From NCBI RefSeq assembly GCF_016545825.1, contig NC_052618.1:40556196-40620195 (forward strand): a stretch of 64,000 bases of DNA. Reading direction: 5' to 3'. This DNA is from Eucalyptus grandis (taxonomy: Eukaryota > Streptophyta > Magnoliopsida > Myrtales > Myrtaceae). How positions within the stretch are numbered: the stretch's first letter is position 1; each line of letters begins with the position of its first letter. Positions 59,392-64,000 of this stretch are shown one piece after another. A model generated the notes under the pieces. The model was not told the DNA's origin and did no database searches. It was given only the letters and a program-made list of their open reading frames with translations. The position numbers were made by a program, and so were the translations under genes.

Positions 59392-60479
59392 TTCACATCA
59401 TGAGGTCACAACTAGGAAATTCAATAAATGAGCTTAAAAAGGAATTACATGTTCTGGTGGGGAATCTGAAAATGCTTTAGGGGTGCAACCAATGTGAACA
59501 ATTTTAAAAAAATCTGCCATTTATTTAAAAGTAAATTAGAGTACATATCTCTTTTATATAGAGAGCATGATCACAAGTTTGATTCAATCATAAAAAATTT
59601 GAGCCCCGCTATAAAATAGTTTGATTTGAAGCATATTTATGACCGGTGGAGTTTAGGCTTTTGGAGAGAACTCCGGAAGTAGCCTAAATAGTGAATGCCG
59701 GGCTAGTTATTGCAGCCCCAACAACACGCTAGCAGGAAGGAAAGACTATTTTTAATGCCAATCTAGTTAAAGAAAGTGCCTCTAATGAAAATGAACTTGG
59801 GAGGCATGAGCACTTATCATGGCACCAACTTGACGTATCTTCTTCTTGATCATTGAGAAAATACAATGATTTCTTTCTAGACAAATTCTCTTCGGCAAGT
59901 CCAATGTCTAATTCTCAATTTTATTTAGGGATGGGCACAAGAGGAGACGAAGGCAGGACATCTTGGGTGAGGGAACGCTATCCCGCGAGGCCTCGCCCGG
60001 CCATAGGCAAAAAACTTCAAAATATTTCTAGAGATGGGTAAATATTTCTCTATCTTCACATATATTTAAGCAATAAATCACTATAAAAAAAACTTGCAAA
60101 TTTCTAATTTAACATAACTCTTCATATCATGAAATCAATAGATAAATTAATATTAGAGATATGTCATTTTAACCCTTGAGTAGTTTAGTTTATAATAGTA
60201 TGTGAATTGATGTGAAATTCTATGAAAAGGTATTCACTTAACAAAGTTACGTATACTCTAATTATCAAAAATTGAAATTTTAAATGAATAATTTTAATAT
60301 CACGAGTTCTATTGATTATACATTTCAATACTTTATATTAATTACCATTGCTATTATTTAACTAAAGTTACAAAATATACATAATTATCTATATTTGGAC
60401 ATTATTTGTATATATCATCTATATTAGACAAACAAAATGCATAAACCATACTTCAAAACTTATATAAATGCACAAGAGA

Positions 60480-62165
60480 ACACGGTGGTGGATCTGAATA
60501 GGTCCTTAAAAGACTTTAGGAGGAAATAGGCAGGAGATCCACCTAAGGGTGGGAGACTCCATATTCCCTCTATGTTAGGAAGACAAAGATAGACAAGGAA
60601 TTAAGGGGCCTCATGGTAGGGAAGGTAAACTCCAGGTCGGGGCATGCTTGCATGCTTGCATGCTTCGGCTACCGTCGGGTAGGTTGGTATAGTAGCCATC
60701 CACTCTTAGGATGAGTGAAGGTAGGGGAAAGACCCACAGCAAATCTAGCACGCCTTACAACACTACATTGAATTGCAGGTTAGGTCTATTCCCCCGGTTC
60801 TATGCATTGCCTTGTGGCATTGCACAGAAAGAGAAAGTAGAAAACATTGGAGGAAATAGATGGAAGATCTACCCAGGGGTGAGAGACCCCGCGCTATCCT
60901 CCGTATTCCATCTCTATCGAAAAGACAAAGATAGATAGGAAATTATGGGGTCTCACGTTGGGGAAGATAGACTTCACGTTGAGGCATGCTTGTATGCTTT
61001 GGTTATCGACGAGTAAGGGCGCGTTTGGTAACATTTCTGTTTAAAAATTATTCCATGAAACAGAAATAGAAAAAAGTGTTTCTGTTCCGAGGAACAATTT
61101 TTAAACAAAAAAGCGCGTTTGGTAAACTTGTTTTGGGAATAAAAAATAAACATAAACATGTTTGGTAAATTTGTATAATTTTTTTCTTTTATTTTTTCTA
61201 TTTTCTTTCTTTTTTTTCTTATTTATTTTTCCTTTTTTTTTTCTTTTTTCTTTTTCCTTTTTCCTTTTTTCTTCTTTTGGCCGGTCGCCGGCCTCGACCA
61301 TGGCCGGCGACCAGCCAAAGAAAAAAGAAAGAAAATAAGAAGAAAAAAGAGAGAAGAAAAAGAAGAAGAAAAGAAAAAAGTGTTTCTAAATTTTGTTTCA
61401 GAAACAAGAAACAACTTTTTTTTTGTTTCTTGTTTTACTTTCCGAGATGTGTTTACGGGAACAAAAAAACAATTTTGGAACAAAAACGCACCCAAACACG
61501 TTTATGTTCCTTTTATGTTCCCAAGAATAAAAAAACAAAAAAAAGTGTTTAAAAAAAAAAAAAGAAGTGAAAACAAGCGCAGCCTAAACTAGTATAGTAG
61601 CCAGTCATGCCTAGGGTGAGTGAGGGAGGTGAACTTGAGCAAGTCCTTAAAAGGCTCAAGGAGCAAACAGGAGAGAGGTTCTCCCAAGGGTAAGAGACCC
61701 CACGCTATCCTCCGTATTCCCTCTCTGTCAAAAAGACAAAGATAGATAGGGAATTAGGGAGCCTCATAGTAGAGAAAGTAAACTCCACATCGAGACATCC
61801 TTGCATGCTTTAGTTACCGCCAGGTAGGTTGGTATAGTAACCACCCGTACCTAGGGTGAGTGAGGGTGGTGAACCTAAGTAGATCCTTAAAAGGCTCAAG
61901 GAGGTGGGAGGTTTGCCCAAGGGTGGGAGAACCCACGTTGTCCTCCATATTCCCTCTCTATTGGGAAGACAAAAATAAATAGTGATTTAGGGGGTCTCAT
62001 GATGGGGAAGGTAGACTCCACATCAAAGCATGCTTGCATGCTCCAACTATCGCCTAGTAGGTTGATATAGTAGTCACCCACGCTTGAGGTAAGTGAGGGT
62101 GGGTGAAAGGCCCACAACAAATTTAGCACGCCTTACAAAACTACAGGCTAGGTCTTATTCCCTTG
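60480..62165. repeat. ~241-bp tandem repeat array inside unit C
   Basis: Repeated blocks share GTCCTTAAAAGGCTCAAGGAG, GGGAGACCCC, CTCCGTATTCCCTCTCT, AAGACAAAGATAGATAGG, GGGGCCTCATGGT, AGACTCCACATC, CATGCTTGCATGC and GGTAGGTTGGTATAGTAG. The best measured spacing is about 241 bases (from 61,616 to 61,857). Copies or partial copies begin near 60,490, 60,850, 61,616 and 61,857. A longer period including TTAGCACGCCTTACAA...GTTCTGTGCA(A/T)TGCC is seen at 60,740-60,815 and 62,120-62,180. No coding potential is seen. Confidence 0.8.
61018..61585. mobile_element. Foldback-like TIR element within the 241-bp array
   Basis: It starts GGGCGCGTTTGGTAACATTTC and ends near AAAACAAGCGCAGCC, interrupting a tandem repeat copy. 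Short GC-rich core (GGCCGGTCGCCGGCC at 61,279) between pyrimidine and purine tracts. It is the smallest member of the family in this window. Confidence 0.8.
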
Positions 62166-63540
62166 GTTCTGTGCAATGCCAAAACGCATAAACCATACCT
62201 CAAAACTTATATATATGCACAAGAGAACATGGTGGGGCAAGCCTATTACCGCTCATGTCCCGCCTCGCCAAAATCCAATCCTTTTACCCCGCAAACATTC
62301 CCACCAATCTTTTTCTTATGGGAAAAAAACCGCCCCGCTCGGGGCGGCGGGGGGCCACGCATCCCGTGCCATCCCCATTCTTTTTATCCAATCGATGAGA
62401 CTAAAGAGAGCAAGATCACATTGTACTTCCCACGTTGTAAAATTTAGTGGACCACATAGGATGCCTACCTTATTCTTCCTTATCTCAATCACCGGCAATT
62501 TTAAGTGCCTAATCTACCACATAAAATCATACATAAACATGTTTATGCTGTCTCAATTCGTCACCATCAATTTCATTCCATACAAAAATCATTATTCTTG
62601 ATTACTTATGGATACACCAAGTTTGACTAAGACCTAAAGGCTCCTTCCCCTTAACCAAGTAATTAGCATTTTTTTTTTCGGTCGAAAGTAACATTTCATT
62701 CATTAGCATAAAAAATTAATAAAGAGAGAAACATCACAGATCAATTGCAAATCAACACAAAAGGGAATTAGCATTAAGGGTCGGCTTAGCTCAGAAGGTG
62801 GGAAAACTTGTGTTGACTTTGAGGAGCCTACGACATGACTAAGCAAGAGGGAATATAAGATATAAGTAGGTTTATGATGTAGTTCGTCATCATCATTGTC
62901 AAATACAATGCAATCGCCTAGTTTAGAGATCGCACCGTCCACTATAAACAAATGGAAATAATTTAGGGATGACTTCACACTATCTGCATTATTTTTCCTA
63001 TGCTCTCTAATGTAGGTCGTGATCATCATTGTCCTCTTGATTAGTCAACGTGCTTATCTGAGTCCTTTGAATCATATCAAGGGCCTCGACTGAAATAATT
63101 CATTTTTTTGTGAGAAAATTATCCAATAAATCATAAACTTATCAAATTATCACACAACGGGCTAATTTAATCTTGAACCTCTTGATTAGGTAATTTATTT
63201 CCGAACTTTTCAACCACTTATCAATTTAGTGATGGATCTTTTAACGATCTATCAAAATAGTCTTTCTAATTAGTTTTAGCCAAAAATCAATGATGTTATA
63301 GTTTGCTCAACGCTGGTTGTCCAATGTAGCGCGGTCGGCGTCGACATGGTTTATTGTGCACTAGAGGTGGGACATTATCATGGGGACAAGCCTTGCATAT
63401 TAAACGCTATAGTCGTTTCAATGTTTCTAGAGAAAAAAAAAATCATTGGAGTCAAGCTTGGTATACTCAGCACATCTCGCTCAACCTCAACATCAAACCA
63501 ACATCAAGCGAACCCAGTTGAAAATCGATTTAAAAAAAAA

Positions 63541-64000
63541 AAAAAAAACAGAATTTGGAAATCATTTATTGCAATGACTTTAAATTCTCAAATGGCCAAA
63601 TCACTATTCGAAGCACTTCCCAAATTTTCGTTAATTTCAATCGATAATGATTGAGAGAGTCGTTGAAACTGGAAGATACGATGCGATCTGATGACTCGGC
63701 ATTCGCGAGTACAGGGCCGATGCGGACGCCACGCTCTTCGGACGCGGGATGCCGCCGGTGGCTAAATTCGGGCCAGCGCGTAGGGGCACGCGCCCTCGGG
63801 AGACGGTGGAGATTGCGTCCGGAACAAAAACCCGGGAGGATAATTCAAAATGAAATCGGGCTTTCCTTTTTTCTTTTTTCCTTTTTTCTTTTTTCTTTTT
63901 AATTTCTCGTTTCATTTATATTTTCTATTTTGTTTTATGACTAGAGGTGAACTCATGCAACCCCTTTTCAATCACGCAACTGATATATATATATATATAT
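63541..64000. other. Window end, nothing recognised
   Basis: A GC-rich patch (63,700-63,830) with short overlapping frames, a pyrimidine-rich TTCCTTTTTTC stretch and a terminal (AT)n run at 63,982-64,000. No gene is supported. Confidence 0.4.

Larger units (their letters stand above)
59392..63540. repeat. Unit C of the ~3-kb tandem triplication
   Basis: It starts directly at CACATCATGAGGTCACAACTAGG, lacking the first ~240 bases of unit B, and follows the same anchor order to CAACCTCAACATCAAACCAAC (63,484). It is expanded by an insertion with 241-bp tandem repeats (60,480-62,165), which is itself interrupted by another element. Confidence 0.85.

Noticed and set aside
1..64000. CRISPR arrays, operons, bacterial-type or organellar insertions
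   Set aside because: No regularly spaced short direct repeats with unique spacers and no prokaryotic gene layout were seen. The tandem repeats present are satellites, microsatellites and segmental duplications of plant nuclear DNA.

Overview
The window is plant nuclear DNA, most likely from a woody eudicot. The evidence is split genes with GT-AG introns, an intronless PPR gene with a GC-rich 5' half, a plant KUP/HAK transporter, a plant type-B G-gamma subunit, abundant small TIR transposons, a decayed Ty1/copia element and many CT/GA microsatellites. The TIR repeat families remind me of Myrtales (for example Eucalyptus), but that is an impression I could not test by search.

Layout, left to right. 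1-2.8 kb: copia LTR relic and a foldback element with a GC-rich minisatellite core. 3.17-3.80 kb: a DUF761-type gene broken by one frameshift. 3.8-14.3 kb: gene-poor, with a second foldback element, a TTA-flanked MITE, a hAT-like MITE with a perfect 8-bp target duplication, and a decayed copia element on the minus strand. 15.52-16.21 kb (+): a four-exon G-gamma subunit gene, reconstructed here from small exons. 17.90-19.78 kb (-): an E+-type PPR gene. 19.9-39.7 kb: a segment of about 6 kb present three times in tandem, interrupted by long-TIR transposons. 39.68-42.62 kb (-): a seven-exon SYP2-family Qa-SNARE gene. 45.29-46.33 kb: a hAT-like TIR element. 47.46-52.37 kb (-): a nine-exon KUP3/POT4-type potassium transporter. 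53.0-63.5 kb: a second tandem triplication, about 3 kb per unit, non-coding and filled with TIR elements and a 241-bp tandem repeat.

The most notable structure is the first triplication. Its outer boundaries are the 5' end of the PPR gene and the 3' end of the SYP2 gene. At 33.53-33.80 kb the second and third units meet in a chimeric fragment joining the first ~80 codons of the PPR gene to the last codons and 3' UTR of the SYP2 gene. Each unit carries, on the minus strand, a TATA box, a pyrimidine-rich leader and an acceptor-like exon start. This suggests a triplicated transcription unit that I cannot assign to a known gene; it may be non-coding or encode only short peptides.

The confident genes are independent housekeeping or signalling genes (organellar RNA editing, vacuolar/prevacuolar membrane fusion, potassium uptake, heterotrimeric G-protein signalling). 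I see no operon-like or cluster relationship among them.
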